DNA from: Arthrobacter globiformis
GTDB taxonomy: Bacteria > Actinomycetota > Actinomycetes > Actinomycetales > Micrococcaceae
Direction: 5' to 3'
Assembly (NCBI RefSeq): GCF_030817195.1
Contig: NZ_JAUSYZ010000001.1
Span: 744,001-808,000, forward strand
Length of the DNA stretch: 64,000 bases
Shown here: in pieces, positions 34,562 to 43,585 of the stretch
How positions within the stretch are numbered: position 1 is the stretch's first letter
Layout: every line of letters begins with the position of its first letter
The notes under the pieces: generated by a model
What the model was told of the DNA's origin: nothing
The model's database searches: none
The model's input: only the letters and a program-made list of their open reading frames with translations
Position numbers and translations under genes: made by a program

Positions 34562-35882
34562 TTAGCTGGTGGCCTCGGCTCCGGCGGGCAGCGGGTCCCG
34601 GCGGTCGAGCGGATGGGCGATTTCGTCCGTGGACATCCGGGCCACCAGCAGGGCCACCACCGCCATGACCGGGCAGACCCCGCCCGCCACCAGGAAGATG
34701 AGCCAGATCGGGAGCACGGCGGCGGCGGGACCGGCCAGCGCCATCGAGACCGGCATCAGCGCCAGCGACACGAAGAAGTCCAGGCTGGAAACCCGCCCCA
34801 GCAGATGCGGCGGCACACGCCGCTGCAGCAGCGTTCCCCAGATGACCATGCCCACACTGCCCGTGGCGCCGAAAATGAAAAGTGCCAGGGCCAGCAGCCA
34901 GAAGCTATCCATGAGCCCCACCGCTGCCAGCGGCAGGGTGCCCGCTCCCCAGCACGCCATCATGACGGTCAGGTAGCGGCGCGGGAGCCGGACGGACGCC
35001 GTAACCAGCGAGGCCACGGCGCTGCCGACCCCCATGACGGCCAGCAGGAACCCGAACATGCGGCTGTCCCCGCCCAGCTGGTCCCGGATCACGAAAGGCA
35101 GGAGCACTTCGATGGGCCCGATCAGGAACAGCACCGAGATGCACGCCCACAGCAGCGTCCAGAGGAGCCACGGCGTCCGGACCGTGTAGCTGACACCCTC
35201 ACGGAGGTCGGAGAAGAAGGACGTCTTGGCTGGTGCCTTGGCGGCTCTGGGGGTCTCTGCAGCGGGGGCCTCGGCGCCGGGGGCCGCAAGGGCGTGCTGG
35301 CCGAGGAAGTTCAGGATGATGAAGGCCAGCAGGTGGCACACGGCCACGCCCGTCACCGCATGCGACGGCGACAACGCCGCCACAACGAGGCCGGCCACGG
35401 CAGGACCCGCCGCCTGCTGCAGCGTGGGGCGCAGGGTTCCTTCCATGCCGTTGGCGGCCAGCAGGTCCTCCGGCGGCAGGATCCGCGGCAGAATCGCCGA
35501 GTATGCCGGGAAGAAAGAACGCCGCCCCGACCCCAAGGACGAAGGCGCCGGCCACCAAATGCCAGAGCTGAAGCCAGCCTGCCATCGCCAGCCCGCTGAC
35601 AGTTGCGATCACCGCAAGGTTGGTTCCCTCGACGGCGATGATCAGCAGGCGCTGCGGAACGCGGTCCGCTGCGATGCCGCCGGCAAGGACGAACGCCACG
35701 AGACCCACGCTGCCTGCCGCGGCCACGAGGGACAGCTCGAGCGGACCGCCGCCGATGTGGATGACCTGGTACACCATGGCCACCGCCCACATGCCTGAGC
35801 CGAAGATGGATATGGCGAGGGCGCCGATCAGGACGCGGTATTCGCGGTGGGAAAAGGGTCGAAAGGCGCGGGGGAGGGGCAC
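34562..35882 (-). pseudogene. MFS exporter (DHA3/EntS-like), frameshifted
   Basis: The N-terminal third is read from ATG 35882 (FRPFSHREYRVLIGALAISI, VLAGGIAADRVPQRLL) up to VLGVGAAFF. The continuation FPAYSAILPRILPPEDLLAA and the remaining helices are in another frame to 34562. One extra base in the run 35511-35519 accounts for the break. Repaired, the protein would be about 440 residues with twelve helices, like small DHA3 drug or siderophore exporters. No other interruption is seen, so a recent mutation or sequence error is likely. Confidence 0.85.
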
Positions 35883-35943
35883 ACGGCAATCTTAGGCCGA
35901 GCCTCTGGCGCGTGGAACGCGTGCGGCGGGATAGGCTCTAGCC

Positions 35944-36534
35944 ATGGGGAACACACCGGCCCGGCCGGGGCGGCGCAATGTGGCGCTGATCGGCGCAAAC
36001 TTCGGCCTTGCCCTGCACCCGGTGGACCGGAACGGCGTCCATATTCCCGGCGAACCGGCCAGTTGTTTCGCCTCCTTCTGGGTGGCCGACTGGTCCCGGT
36101 GGGGCACCGGAACGGTCCTCATGGTCGCCACGCTCCAGGGCTGGCGCAGCTACGGCTCCAACGAAATCTTCGCCTCCTGCCTTGCCACGGAACTGACACG
36201 CTTCTTTCCGGAGGCCGCGCGCTTTCCGCTCGGCGCGGTCAGTCACACCCAGGACGAGTTCGACGTCGAACTGGACCTTGAGCGCGGATTCCGGGCGACG
36301 GGGCGGCGGGCCGCCCTCGAAATCTCCGGGGTACTCGACCGGCGGCAGTTCTCCGCGCCGGACTTCCAGCTGGGACCCGCCAGCGCCTCCATGAGCAACG
36401 TCTACCATCCCTGCAGCGGAGGCAAACTCTCCGAGTTCGGCGTCGAATGGCCCGGCGCCCCCACTGTCTACCCCGGACCCCGCGGGCCGTCCTCGTCCGC
36501 GTACATGGCCGTGGGCGAGTCCTGGGCGCTGTGA
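35944..36534 (+). CDS. Hypothetical protein
   Basis: A 196-residue ORF with region-typical codon use. It has no signal peptide or membrane helix; it is rich in aromatic and small residues with segments such as CFASFWVADWSRWG and SYGSNEIFASCLATELTRFF. I do not recognise a family. It is divergent from the MFS gene with about 60 bases between the starts, and no partner gene suggests a role. Confidence 0.7.
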   Translation: MGNTPARPGRRNVALIGANFGLALHPVDRNGVHIPGEPASCFASFWVADWSRWGTGTVLMVATLQGWRSYGSNEIFASCLATELTRFFPEAARFPLGAVSHTQDEFDVELDLERGFRATGRRAALEISGVLDRRQFSAPDFQLGPASASMSNVYHPCSGGKLSEFGVEWPGAPTVYPGPRGPSSSAYMAVGESWAL

Positions 36535-36659
36535 GGGCCGGGCTGATGTGAGGGCCGGGCCGGCACCGCAGTGATCAGCATGCTTGGTATCTTGGCGTGT
36601 GGCCTAGTGTTAAGGCTAGACGGCGGGAATTGACCGCCGCTTGTTCCGAGGTAGAGGTG

Positions 36660-37460
36660 ATGATGGCCAAGCGACGCAACCCCGCGATGAGAATCGCGCA
36701 GGAGACAGCCCACAACGCCGTGTTCGACGCCCACGGCAATCCCAAACCCGGCGTGCACAACGTGCTGCTGAGGGCGGTGGAGATCCAGCGCCCGCTGGTG
36801 GTGGCGAACATCCGCCGGCTCCAGCGGCGCAACCCGCGCGCATCCGCCGCCCAGCTCGCGGACATCCTGGAGCGCGACTATCTTCGGGCAGTGACAGGCG
36901 GGGGAGCGCTGGTCGGGGCCACCGCCCTCGTTCCCGGGGTCGGCACGGTGGCGTCACTGGGCCTCTCCGCAGCCGCCACCGTCGGTTTCCTCGAGGCAAC
37001 GGCCCTGTACGCCACCTCGCTGGCCGAACTGCACGGGATCCGGATGACGGACCCGGAGAAAGCCAGCACCCTGGTGATGGCCGTGATGCTCGGCGAGGAG
37101 GGCACCGCGCTGCTTGGTTCGCTCAGCGGCCAGGCCATGGGCCGCGGCAAGGGTGCCAGCCAGGCCTGGGGAAATGCGCTCGCGGGCAGGATGTCGTCGT
37201 CCGGGTTCGGTTTCATCCGTGAGCGCATCCAGAAGGCCTTCCTCCGGAGCCTGCTCAGGCGGCAGGGAACCGCCCTGTTCGGACGTGCGCTGCCCTTCGG
37301 CATTGGAGCGGTGGTGGGCGGGGCCGGTAACCTCATGATGGGCAGGGCCGTCGTCGCCAACGCGAAAGAGGCCTTCGGTCCGATGCCGGACACGGTGCCG
37401 GGCGAGCTCACGAGTCAACGTGACACAACGGAAGGTAGTACGGGTGGATCTGAACGCTGA
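36660..37460 (+). CDS. Conserved hydrophobic protein, possibly EcsC-related
   Basis: ATG 36660 has GAGG eight bases upstream (a second ATG follows directly). The 266-residue product has a basic N-terminus (MAKRRNPAMRIAQETAHNAV), a Gly/Ala-rich hydrophobic segment GGALVGATALVPGVGTVASL and ALYATSLAELHGIRM, and another near the end (FGIGAVVGGAGNLMMG). The central part resembles EcsC-type proteins, but the match is tentative. The last 17 bases overlap pxpA. Confidence 0.7.
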   Translation: MMAKRRNPAMRIAQETAHNAVFDAHGNPKPGVHNVLLRAVEIQRPLVVANIRRLQRRNPRASAAQLADILERDYLRAVTGGGALVGATALVPGVGTVASLGLSAAATVGFLEATALYATSLAELHGIRMTDPEKASTLVMAVMLGEEGTALLGSLSGQAMGRGKGASQAWGNALAGRMSSSGFGFIRERIQKAFLRSLLRRQGTALFGRALPFGIGAVVGGAGNLMMGRAVVANAKEAFGPMPDTVPGELTSQRDTTEGSTGGSER

Positions 37461-38193
37461 CCTCGGGGAGTCCTTCGGCTCCTGGACCATGGGCGATGAC
37501 GCGGCCATGTTCGAGCTCATCACGAGTGCCAACGTGGCCTGCGGCTTCCATGCCGGAGACCCCGTGACGATGCTGGACAGCTGCCGTGCCGCCTATGAAC
37601 TGGACGTCACGGTCGGCGCCCACGTTGGCTACCGGGACCTTGCCGGCTTCGGGCGGCGCTCCCTGGACATGTCCTTCGACGAACTGTTCGGCGACGTCCT
37701 GTACCAGCTCGGGGCGCTGGACGGCGTGGCGCACGCGGTGGGCGCCACGGTGGACTACGTCAAGCCGCACGGTGCCCTCTACAACCGGGCATTCCACGAT
37801 GCCGAGCAGGCTTCCGCGCTGGTGGCAGCCATCCAGGCCTACGATCCCGGCCTGCCGATCCTGGGGCTTCCGGGTTCCGAGCTGCTGAAGCAGGCCCAGG
37901 ACGCCGGGCATCCCGTGTTCCGTGAGGCGTTCGTGGACCGCGCTTACCTGCCGGACGGCACGCTGGTGCCGCGCTCGCAGGAGGGTGCCGTGCTGCACGA
38001 CGTGGAGCCGATCGTTGAGCGGGCGGTGCGCCTGGCGCTCAAGGGCGAGGTGGTGGCGGTGGACGGGACCGTGGTCCGGGTGGACCCGGATTCCCTGTGC
38101 ATCCACGGCGACACCCCCGGCGCGGTGGAAATGGCTGCCGCCGTCCGCGCCGGCCTGGAGGAAGCCGGCGTGGAACTGTCGCCGTTCGCCTAA
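37444..38193 (+). CDS. pxpA: 5-Oxoprolinase subunit A (LamB/YcsF family)
   Basis: GTG 37444 is chosen because GGAAGG lies eight bases upstream and the product then begins VDLNADLGESFG, as in typical PxpA. The 249-residue protein shows NVACGFHAGDP, VGAHVGYRDL, VDYVKPHGALYN and LCIHGDTPGAV. PxpA works with PxpB and PxpC to hydrolyse 5-oxoproline with ATP; neither partner is in this window. An upstream GTG at 37420 would extend it by eight residues. Confidence 0.92.
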   Translation: MDLNADLGESFGSWTMGDDAAMFELITSANVACGFHAGDPVTMLDSCRAAYELDVTVGAHVGYRDLAGFGRRSLDMSFDELFGDVLYQLGALDGVAHAVGATVDYVKPHGALYNRAFHDAEQASALVAAIQAYDPGLPILGLPGSELLKQAQDAGHPVFREAFVDRAYLPDGTLVPRSQEGAVLHDVEPIVERAVRLALKGEVVAVDGTVVRVDPDSLCIHGDTPGAVEMAAAVRAGLEEAGVELSPFA

Positions 38194-38214
38194 AACCGGT
38201 TCGCCAAAACCCGT

Positions 38215-38240
38215 CAGCCCGGGGACTCAGCCCGGGGACC
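38215..38240. repeat. Tandem 13-bp duplication
   Basis: CAGCCCGGGGACT and CAGCCCGGGGACC are adjacent, just before the convergent end of the DUF445 gene. Confidence 0.7.
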
Positions 38241-38247
38241 CAGCCTG

Positions 38248-39618
38248 TCAGCCGAACGTCAGGTGGGCCACCGTGAAGATGGCGAGCCCGGCGAGGGATC
38301 CCACCACCGTGCCGTTGATCCGGATGAACTGCAGGTCCTTGCCCACCTGGAGCTCGATCTTCTGCGACGTTTCCTCGGCGTCCCAGCGGGCCACCGTATC
38401 CGTGATCACCCCGGCTATGTCGGACCGATAGGTGCGGACCAGATAGCCGGCGGCGTCGCCGATCCAGGCGTTGACCTTGCCGGCCAGTTCCTCGTCGTTG
38501 ACCAGCCGGGTGCCGAAATCGCGGACGGCCGCCTTGAACTTCACCGTCAGTTCGCTGTCCGGGTCGTCGACGGCGGTGAGCAGCGCGCCCTTGATGGTGG
38601 CCCAGGTGCGGGAAGCAAGTTCACGGACCTCCGGATCGCCGAGCACCTGCGCCTTGATGCCCTCCGCACGGGCGATCATGGCAGGATCGTGCTGCAAATC
38701 CTGGGCCAGGTCGGTCAGGTACTTGTCGATGGACAGCCGGACCTGGTGCTGCTGGTCGTCCTGAACCGCCCGGGTGAATTTCAGCAGTTCGATGTAGACC
38801 TTGTCCCCCACCAGGCCGTCCACGAAGCTGGGCACCCACTGCGGGGAGCGCTCGGTGACGAGCCGGCTTACCATCTGGTGGTTGGCCGCCACCCAGTCCG
38901 CGGCCCGGTCCACTAGGAGGTCCACCAGCTTGTGGTGGTGCCCGTCGGCGAAGATCCGCTCGGCCATGCGTCCCACGGGCGGGCCCCACGGGGGAGCCAG
39001 GAGGTGCCTGCGGACCATGGCCTCGATAACGGCCTGGACGTCGTCGTCGTTCAGCACTTTGAACGTACCGCGGATGACGGCGGCGCCCTCTTTGGCCACG
39101 CGCTCGGCGCCGCCCGGCCCTGACAGCCAGCTGCCCACCTTGCCGGAGATGTTGATGCTGGCGAGCTTGTCATGGACCACCTGTTCGGAGAGGAAATTGG
39201 TCTCCACGAACTCGCCCAGGGACGCGCCGATCTGGTCCTTGCGGCGCGGAATGATGGCGGTGTGCGGGATCTTCAGCCCCATGGGGTAGCGGAACAGGGC
39301 CGTCACTGCGAACCAGTCGGCCAGGGCGCCCACCATGCCGCCTTCCGCCGCGGCGCGGACGTACTCCAGCCACGGGTACTGCTTCTGCAGCGCGAAGGCC
39401 ACGACGAACACCACAGCCATGGCAATGAGCAGGCACAGTGCCAGCAGTTTCATCTTCCGGAGTGCGGCCGCCTTTTCGGCGTCGCCCGCCGTGAGCTGGC
39501 GTACGACAGCGGGACGCGCCGGAGGGCGGCCGCCCTGTTCGTCGGTCCGCTCGGGGCTTTCCGGGGAAAGCTCCTCCGCCGAATCTTGCTGGGTGGTTGG
39601 CTGAGAGTTCACCTGCAT
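38248..39618 (-). CDS. DUF445-family membrane-anchored protein
   Basis: The 456-residue protein has a polar N-terminus, a helix around MKLLALCLLIAMAVVFVVAFAL, the family motif GGMVGALADWFAVTALFRYPMG and IPHTAIIPRRKDQIGASLG, a long helical body and a C-terminal hydrophobic segment (GTVVGSLAGLAIFTVAHL). DUF445 proteins are widespread and uncharacterised. Two ends in the membrane suggest a helical domain held at the inner face. Confidence 0.92.
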   Translation of the reverse strand: MQVNSQPTTQQDSAEELSPESPERTDEQGGRPPARPAVVRQLTAGDAEKAAALRKMKLLALCLLIAMAVVFVVAFALQKQYPWLEYVRAAAEGGMVGALADWFAVTALFRYPMGLKIPHTAIIPRRKDQIGASLGEFVETNFLSEQVVHDKLASINISGKVGSWLSGPGGAERVAKEGAAVIRGTFKVLNDDDVQAVIEAMVRRHLLAPPWGPPVGRMAERIFADGHHHKLVDLLVDRAADWVAANHQMVSRLVTERSPQWVPSFVDGLVGDKVYIELLKFTRAVQDDQQHQVRLSIDKYLTDLAQDLQHDPAMIARAEGIKAQVLGDPEVRELASRTWATIKGALLTAVDDPDSELTVKFKAAVRDFGTRLVNDEELAGKVNAWIGDAAGYLVRTYRSDIAGVITDTVARWDAEETSQKIELQVGKDLQFIRINGTVVGSLAGLAIFTVAHLTFG

Positions 39619-39668
39619 GTGCCAAGCCTAGCCCCGCTTTGGCGGCCGCGGTCGGCTAACGTGTGACC

Positions 39669-40598
39669 ATGACAGCCGACGAGTCAGCCCTAACCCGTCC
39701 CCTGGTCTACGCCCACCGGGGTGCCAGCGCGGATTTCGCCGAGCACACCCGCGCCGCCTACCTCCGGGCGCTCGCCGACGGCGCGGACGGCGTGGAGTGC
39801 GATGTGCACCTCACCCGTGATCAGCACGTTGTCCTGCTGCACGACTCCAATCTGGACCGGACCTCGGACGGTACAGGTCCCGTGGCCGAACGGACCGTCG
39901 ACCAGTTGCGGCTGCTGGATTTTTCATCCTGGAAGGGCGCCCGGATCCCCGAGGCCTACGGTCCCAGGTCCGAACAGTTCCTGACCCTGCCGGACCTGCT
40001 GGACCTGCTGCGGGCTGCCGGGCGGGAGATCGGGCTGGCCATCGAGCTGAAGCATCCCAGCCCTTACCAGCTGCGGCTGGAGGACCGGGTGCTGGAAGTG
40101 CTGCGGGCCGAAGGCTGGGACTCCGCCACATCCAGGTTGGGCAACATCCGGGTGACCTTCATGAGCTTCAGCCCGGACTCGGTCAGGCACCTTTGCAAGT
40201 CTGTGCCCGGGGAGTTCATCTGCCAGCTCGTGGACGACGTGAATGTCACCGGGATCCGTGAGGAGCTGGGCCTAGGGCCTTTCACGGGCAGTGCTGTGGC
40301 CAACGTGATGAAGGCCGCGCAGCTGGAGGGTGAACGGATTCTCAACGAGGGCGCAGTGGAAATGGCCGGGCCCGGCATCGATTATGTCCGCCGGCATCCC
40401 GGCACTATCCGGCGCTGGCTGGATTCCGGGCGCCGGTTCCGGGTCTGGACGGTGGACGAGGACGACGACGTGGAGCTGTGCCGGGGGCTGGGCATCCATG
40501 AGATCACCAGCAACCGGCCGGGACAGGTCCTGGCCCAGCTCCGGCAGCCAGCCCTGGCGGCAACCTCGACCACAACCCAGTCGCAGCCGCCGTTGTGA
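39669..40598 (+). CDS. Glycerophosphodiester phosphodiesterase
   Basis: ATG 39669 gives 309 residues. The GDPD TIM-barrel motifs are PLVYAHRGASADFAEHT (His and Arg of the active site), GVECDVHLTRDQHVVLLHD and LAIELKHPSP, with FRVWTVDEDDDVELC near the end. It hydrolyses glycerophosphodiesters to glycerol-3-phosphate and an alcohol. There is no signal peptide, so it is probably cytosolic. A GTG six bases upstream is an alternative start. Confidence 0.93.
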   Translation: MTADESALTRPLVYAHRGASADFAEHTRAAYLRALADGADGVECDVHLTRDQHVVLLHDSNLDRTSDGTGPVAERTVDQLRLLDFSSWKGARIPEAYGPRSEQFLTLPDLLDLLRAAGREIGLAIELKHPSPYQLRLEDRVLEVLRAEGWDSATSRLGNIRVTFMSFSPDSVRHLCKSVPGEFICQLVDDVNVTGIREELGLGPFTGSAVANVMKAAQLEGERILNEGAVEMAGPGIDYVRRHPGTIRRWLDSGRRFRVWTVDEDDDVELCRGLGIHEITSNRPGQVLAQLRQPALAATSTTTQSQPPL

Positions 40599-40610
40599 TT
40601 GAGTGGTGGC

Positions 40611-41405
40611 ATGCCCATCACCTGGCCCCCGAAACTCCTGCGTTCCCCTGCGGTCCGTGTCGGCTTGTCCATCAGCGTCGCCACCGGCCTCTACGGGGTG
40701 TCCTTCGGGGCCCTCTCCGTGACCTCGGGCCTGGACTTCTGGCAGACCATGGCACTGAGCCTGCTGCTCTTCAGCGGCGGCTCCCAGTTTGCGTTCATCG
40801 GGGTGGTTGCCGGCGGCGGCTCGGGTCTGGCCGCAATGGGGGCCGCCACGTTGCTGGGAATGCGCAACGGAATATACGGAATGCAGCTCAACGTCCTGCT
40901 CCGGCCGCGGGGGTGGCGCCGGTACGCCGCCGCCCAGCTGACCATTGACGAGTCCACGGCCACAAGTACGGGGCAGCCGGATCCTGCCGAGCAGCAACGG
41001 GGTTTCTGGTCCGCGGGCATCGGGATCTTTGTCCTCTGGAACGTCTTCACCGCAGTTGGCGCGCTGGCCGGAGGTGCGCTGGGAGACCCGAAACAGTGGG
41101 GGCTCGACGGCGCAGCCGTCGCGGCGTTCCTCGGTCTGTTGTGGCCGCGGCTCAAGGGCCGGGAGCCGGTGGCGATCGCCGTCGTCTGCGCCATGGCCAC
41201 GGTGTTGGCCGTGCCGTTCGTCCCGGCGGGTGTCCCCATCCTGATTGCCGCCGTGGTGGCCGCCGTCATCGGCTGGTTCAGCCATGGCCGCCAGGACGAA
41301 GGGCTTGAACCGGACATCGACCCCTATACGGAGCGGCACGCCGGCCATCAGCCGGGCACCGAACAGTACAAGGGCAATGGGACCAACCTCGGAGGAGCCA
41401 AATGA
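40611..41405 (+). CDS. azlC: AzlC-family branched-chain amino acid exporter subunit
   Basis: The 264-residue membrane protein has the AzlC pattern: GLYGVSFGALSVTSGLDFWQ, LLLFSGGSQFAFIGVV (the SGGSQF signature), MRNGIYGMQL, then five further hydrophobic segments and a polar C-terminus. With AzlD it exports branched-chain or other amino acids. The stop overlaps the azlD start by four bases. Confidence 0.93.
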   Translation: MPITWPPKLLRSPAVRVGLSISVATGLYGVSFGALSVTSGLDFWQTMALSLLLFSGGSQFAFIGVVAGGGSGLAAMGAATLLGMRNGIYGMQLNVLLRPRGWRRYAAAQLTIDESTATSTGQPDPAEQQRGFWSAGIGIFVLWNVFTAVGALAGGALGDPKQWGLDGAAVAAFLGLLWPRLKGREPVAIAVVCAMATVLAVPFVPAGVPILIAAVVAAVIGWFSHGRQDEGLEPDIDPYTERHAGHQPGTEQYKGNGTNLGGAK

Positions 41406-41713
41406 GTCTGTGGGTGTGGTTGCTGCTCTCCTGCCTCTTCGCCTACGCATGGAAGCTGGTGGGCTACCTGCTTCCGGCCAGCCTGCTGCAGAACCCCAGA
41501 GTGTCCAGGATGGCCGGAACCATGACCATCGGGTTGCTGGCATCACTGACGATCGTCAACACCCTGGCCAGCGGGCAGGCCCTCGTACTCGATGCCCGGC
41601 TGGGCGCGTTGGCGGCCGCCGCTGCAGCCCTGTTCCTCCGGGCGCCCTTCCTGGTGGTTGTGCTGGCAGGTGCGGGAGCTGCGGCCCTGCTCCGGCTGGT
41701 TGGCTGGAACTGA
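41402..41713 (+). CDS. azlD: AzlD-family exporter subunit
   Basis: The 103-residue protein has three to four helices (WVWLLLSCLFAYAWKLVGYLL, then MTIGLLASLTIVNTLAS and the C-terminal FLVVVLAGAGAAALLRLV), the usual AzlD size and layout. It is the small partner of AzlC and is translationally coupled to it. Confidence 0.92.
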   Translation: MSLWVWLLLSCLFAYAWKLVGYLLPASLLQNPRVSRMAGTMTIGLLASLTIVNTLASGQALVLDARLGALAAAAAALFLRAPFLVVVLAGAGAAALLRLVGWN

Positions 41714-41751
41714 GCCGGCTGACGCGTCAGCCAAGTAGACGCGGCAATTTG

Positions 41752-41767
41752 AGTGACGTGAATCACA
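41752..41767. promoter_or_regulatory. CRP/GlxR-like palindrome before the degenerate SIS gene
   Basis: AGTGA-CGTGAA-TCACA has the same half-sites as the palindrome in the fru leader and fits TGTGA-N6-TCACA. It lies 40 bases before the start codon. Confidence 0.55.
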
Positions 41768-41807
41768 TCCGTTGTATGCTCGAAGTAGCTAAGAGGAGCA
41801 TCAAAAA

Positions 41808-42473
41808 ATGAAGGCCGTCAGCAGACTGTCCCGTACCCGCGCCACCGACGCGCAGTTCGAAGTGAAAGCCCCGGTTGATATCGTCCTCGAGCACCTGCGC
41901 CAGGTGGGCCCCGCGTTGGCCTCCCTGCGGAACGAATCCTCGCGCTTGGCTGGCTGGGGCGAGGAACTGGCCCGCCGCCTGCTGTCCGGAAACCGCCTGC
42001 TCACGGCGGGAAGTGCCGGTTCGGCGGCCGAAGTGCAGCAGTTCACCGCGGAACTGCTGGGGCGCCACGCAGGTGAGCGCCAGCCATTCTCCGTCATTGC
42101 CATTCGGCCAGGGGTGACAGCCGGCGCTGCGCCCGTCAGTGCCATCGAAATCGCGCAGGGCCACGCCGAAGAGGCCGCCATCGGGGTAAGGGCGCACATC
42201 CGTTCCGGCGATGTCCTCCTGGTAGTCTCCGCCAGCGGGCACCGGCATGCCCTGCTCGAGGCGACGACGGCGGCGCGGGCAGCCGGAGCCACAGTCTGGG
42301 CGGTGACGGGGGCGGCGCCCAATCCGCTGGCCCAGGCTGCGGATGAATCGATTTGCATCAACGCTCCCAAGCCTCAGGTGCGGGAAGCGCAGTTGATCGC
42401 ACTCCAGGCCATGAGCGAATGCCTGGCTGCGGCCCTGCATACCATGGCCGCCCGGCCGGAGCCGCTCAGGTGA
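41808..42473 (+). CDS. SIS-domain protein, degenerate GmhA paralogue lacking zinc ligands
   Basis: AGAGGAGC precedes the ATG. The 221-residue product aligns along its length with the GmhA of this window (61010-61738), sharing LAGWGEELARRLLSG, GSAAEVQQFTAELLGR, RSGDVLLVVSASG and TGAAPNPLA. In GmhA the zinc site uses His, Gln and His (His99, Gln209, His217 in the neighbour). Here these are Gln78, Arg192 and Gln200; His212 of the neighbour is also Gln (195). The catalytic Glu is kept (Glu82), but the NDYG loop is gone. The fold should remain, but isomerase activity is unlikely; a sugar-phosphate sensor role is possible. A CRP-like site is upstream. Confidence 0.85.
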   Translation: MKAVSRLSRTRATDAQFEVKAPVDIVLEHLRQVGPALASLRNESSRLAGWGEELARRLLSGNRLLTAGSAGSAAEVQQFTAELLGRHAGERQPFSVIAIRPGVTAGAAPVSAIEIAQGHAEEAAIGVRAHIRSGDVLLVVSASGHRHALLEATTAARAAGATVWAVTGAAPNPLAQAADESICINAPKPQVREAQLIALQAMSECLAAALHTMAARPEPLR

Positions 42474-42487
42474 GTCCGAGGCTAAGG

Positions 42488-42506
42488 TGAGTCCGGGCCG
42501 GACTCA
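42488..42506. terminator. Hairpin between convergent genes
   Basis: TGAGTCCGG and CCGGACTCA form a perfect inverted repeat between the SIS gene and the minus-strand small gene. It is short and lacks a T run, so it is a modest terminator candidate. Confidence 0.45.
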
Positions 42507-42728
42507 GGCGGCTCCGCAGGCGTCGGGGGAAGCTGGCTCGGACCGTCTGGCGAGCTCTTCGGTGGCGAGGTCATACCAGTCCTGGGCGCCGAACACCGGC
42601 GTCGGGGTATCGAGGTTCCGGTAGAGTGCGTCCACGATGATGGCGAGCTCATCGGTGGAGGCTGCCATCACGGTAGTTTCAGGGTCCGGTGCGTGTTTCA
42701 TGAACTGGGCAAGCTGTGATCGGTTCAT
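42504..42728 (-). CDS. Small protein of unknown function, paralogue of 8683-9012
   Basis: ATG 42728 gives 74 residues; an ATG at 42758 would add ten. The motif ELAIIVDALYRNLDTPTP followed by FGAQDWYDLATEELARR is shared with the protein at 8683-9012 (LYR-x-LDTP-x-P-x-FGA-x2-WY-x3-TEEL). It is shorter at the N-terminus and ends Cys/Ala-rich. It is cytosolic by composition; no known domain. Confidence 0.7.
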   Translation of the reverse strand: MNRSQLAQFMKHAPDPETTVMAASTDELAIIVDALYRNLDTPTPVFGAQDWYDLATEELARRSEPASPDACGAA

Positions 42729-42894
42729 GGTGCCACGGCCGGTTTCAGATGAACACATGAAAAGAATGACATGATGTGCTCCGTATTTGGGATGCCCGAG
42801 GCTGGCTGCCTAGCCCATCGGTGTGCCTAGCTTACTGTGCAAGCACCGTGTGCGGAATATGCCGGACTGGTTTCCGTGGCGGCAACATCAGCTG

Positions 42895-43515
42895 TTACTC
42901 AAACTGTGAGGACGGGAGCGGCACCAGGGCAGGCAGTGGCCTGGTGGGCCGTTCCGCGCGGATGGCGTCCTCGACAAGGGCAGCCGGGCGGCGCCAGGCG
43001 TCCGAACCCGGCTCCATGGTGTCGACCACTCCGATCAGCATTGCCAGGAGCCGCACCATGTCCGTAAGTGAGATGTCCACCCGCAGGGTGCCCTGGTCCT
43101 GGCCGCGGTCAAGGAGTACGCCAACAGACTCAATCAGGCTCCCGGTGATTCCGGTCAGCAAGTCCCGCCGGCCGGCCACGGCGCCGAGCAGGTTGGCATT
43201 GTCGCTGGCTGCGGTCATCACGGCGTCAATGACCCGGAACAGGCCGTCGGCGGCATCGGTGCCGGCAAGGGCTACGTCGATAACGGGGTCCACATTGAGC
43301 CGGAGCTGGCGGTTCAGGGCAGCCAGGACGAGCTGCTCCTTGTCCGAGAAATTCCTGAACAGTGTTGCCGGCCCCACTCCCGCAGTGGCGGCAATGGTCT
43401 GCAACGGAACATCCGGGCCATACTGCCGGAAACACTCGCGGGCGGCATTAATGATCTTGTCCACGTTGCGTGCAGCGTCAGCACGAAGTGGCTTGCGCTC
43501 TACTGCGAGGTTCAT
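42895..43515 (-). CDS. TetR-family transcriptional regulator
   Basis: The 206-residue protein has an N-terminal TetR helix-turn-helix (KIINAARECFRQYGPDVPLQ, then IAATAGVGPATLFRNFSDKE) and a helical ligand domain of the TetR_C type. The ligand is unknown. Its promoter contains copies of TGTGTCAG in both orientations, probably its own operator, also serving the divergent thiamine-binding-type gene. Confidence 0.93.
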   Translation of the reverse strand: MNLAVERKPLRADAARNVDKIINAARECFRQYGPDVPLQTIAATAGVGPATLFRNFSDKEQLVLAALNRQLRLNVDPVIDVALAGTDAADGLFRVIDAVMTAASDNANLLGAVAGRRDLLTGITGSLIESVGVLLDRGQDQGTLRVDISLTDMVRLLAMLIGVVDTMEPGSDAWRRPAALVEDAIRAERPTRPLPALVPLPSSQFE

Positions 43516-43533
43516 GAAACCAAGGTTAGCAAC

Positions 43534-43585
43534 GCTGTGTCAGCCTGACTCCGTTACCGGTTGGTAGCGCCGAATATGACACAGC
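43534..43585. promoter_or_regulatory. Spaced inverted repeat in the TetR promoter
   Basis: GCTGTGTCA (43534-43542) and TGACACAGC (43577-43585) are perfect complements 34 bases apart; a further GTGTCAG is at 43612. They are candidate TetR half-sites between divergent genes. Confidence 0.5.
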
